A stretch of 63,522 nucleotides of DNA from Chitinophagaceae bacterium (lineage in GTDB: Bacteria > Bacteroidota > Bacteroidia > Chitinophagales > Chitinophagaceae). The stretch covers positions 1 to 63,522 of the forward strand of contig JAEUVS010000009.1 of the NCBI GenBank assembly GCA_016786745.1, in the 5' to 3' direction. Positions 63,383 through 63,522 of this stretch are shown here, piece after piece. The notes under the pieces were generated by a model, which was given only the letters and a program-made list of their open reading frames with translations, did not search any database and was not told the DNA's origin. Both the position numbers and the translations under genes were made by a program. Within the stretch, counting starts at the first letter, position 1; every line of letters starts with the position of its first letter.

Positions 63383-63522
63383 CTGTAGAGGGAGGACTCG
63401 AACCTCCACGAGGCGGTTAGCTGCAGCGCAATGTTTGTGGTGGTCAACCCCAGTCGCTCCGATTGCTCAGAACGGCATTACACTACGTTTATCCCGTTAT
63501 CCCCACCCTCGAGACAAGAGGG
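63383..63522 (-). ncRNA. Orphan tRNA-like 3' end of an RNA extending past the window edge
   Basis: On the minus strand a perfect tRNA T-arm (GGAGGTTCGAGTCCTCC at 63391-63407) is followed by seven bases CTCTACA and a G, as the acceptor end of a tRNA, and then the terminator. The matching 5' acceptor TGTAGAG and a D-arm or anticodon arm are not found in the preceding 115 nt, which instead hold several short hairpins. The U1-A72/G73 pattern recalls tRNA-Asn or tRNA-Gln. It is not ssrA by its acceptor, since the GGGG/G3-U70 alanine identity is missing. It could be a displaced attachment-site copy of a tRNA end, or an unidentified structured RNA. Confidence 0.4.

Noticed and set aside
63383..63522. 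tmRNA (ssrA) 3' end
   Set aside because: The acceptor strand CTCTACA lacks the GGGG/G3-U70 alanine pattern and no tag reading frame ending ALAA is seen.

Overview
The window reads as a chromosomal stretch from a Bacteroidota bacterium, most likely of the Chitinophagaceae type. The pointers are an alternative complex III (act) operon joined to a caa3-type cytochrome oxidase operon, a type IX secretion C-terminal signal, GLDSI-poor but lipobox-rich surface proteins, DUF2911, DUF5606 and DUF5522 families, absence of Shine-Dalgarno sites, and repeated TAnnTTTG promoter elements just before start codons. No transposase, integrase, CRISPR array, rRNA or complete tRNA was seen. Coding density is very high and nearly every gene is an ordinary core gene.

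Layout. 91-3055: acpH, a DUF2911 lipoprotein and asparagine synthase in one tight run. 3172-9690: a T9SS-sorted protein, methylglyoxal synthase overlapping a large AsmA-like protein, uvrB, and a glycosyltransferase whose 3' end runs into uvrB. 9777-15541: a GH3-type acyl-adenylating enzyme with a LysE exporter, the transglycosylase mtgA, a GT39 membrane glycosyltransferase, a NadR-type kinase and an Nfu iron-sulfur carrier. 15595-17151: MerC-like protein divergent from an SCO-Fur pair. 17329-21202: M3 oligopeptidase with DUF5606 protein, divergent from an ECF sigma factor, a probable anti-sigma protein and a CpxP-like protein. 21220-30240: a large hybrid histidine kinase, mqnC (futalosine route to menaquinone), a two-domain aspartyl protease with PDZ, and an M16 peptidase pair. 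30259-34897: fused branched-chain 2-oxoacid dehydrogenase E1, a serine hydrolase, a CarboxypepD_reg-like protein and purN.

35115-50695 is the centrepiece: actABCDEF, coxB, coxA, ctaB, two subunit III genes, subunit IV, an SCO copper chaperone and a CtaM-like DUF420 protein, all on one strand. Together they would oxidise menaquinol (mqnC lies 9 kb away), pass electrons through multihaem ActA and monohaem ActE, and reduce oxygen at the caa3 oxidase, with ctaB, SCO and DUF420 acting in cofactor assembly. The rest (50686-63218) holds an alkyltransferase-like protein, DUF5522, trmB, a cystathionine gamma-synthase/lyase, TIGR02757, a DegT aminotransferase, rpoN, a PAP2-like membrane protein, recA, two unrecognised small genes, a TPR/VCBS/ASPIC lipoprotein and a YD-repeat lipoprotein. 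The right edge carries a tRNA-like 3' end with its own terminator on the minus strand but no recognisable 5' half.

No clearly new multi-gene defence or mobile system was found. The most unusual signals are the promoter elements that predict leaderless mRNAs, the orphan tRNA 3' end, small dispersed GC-rich palindromic repeats (one pair splitting the two subunit III genes), the GH3-LysE pairing, and the habit of convergent genes abutting or overlapping.
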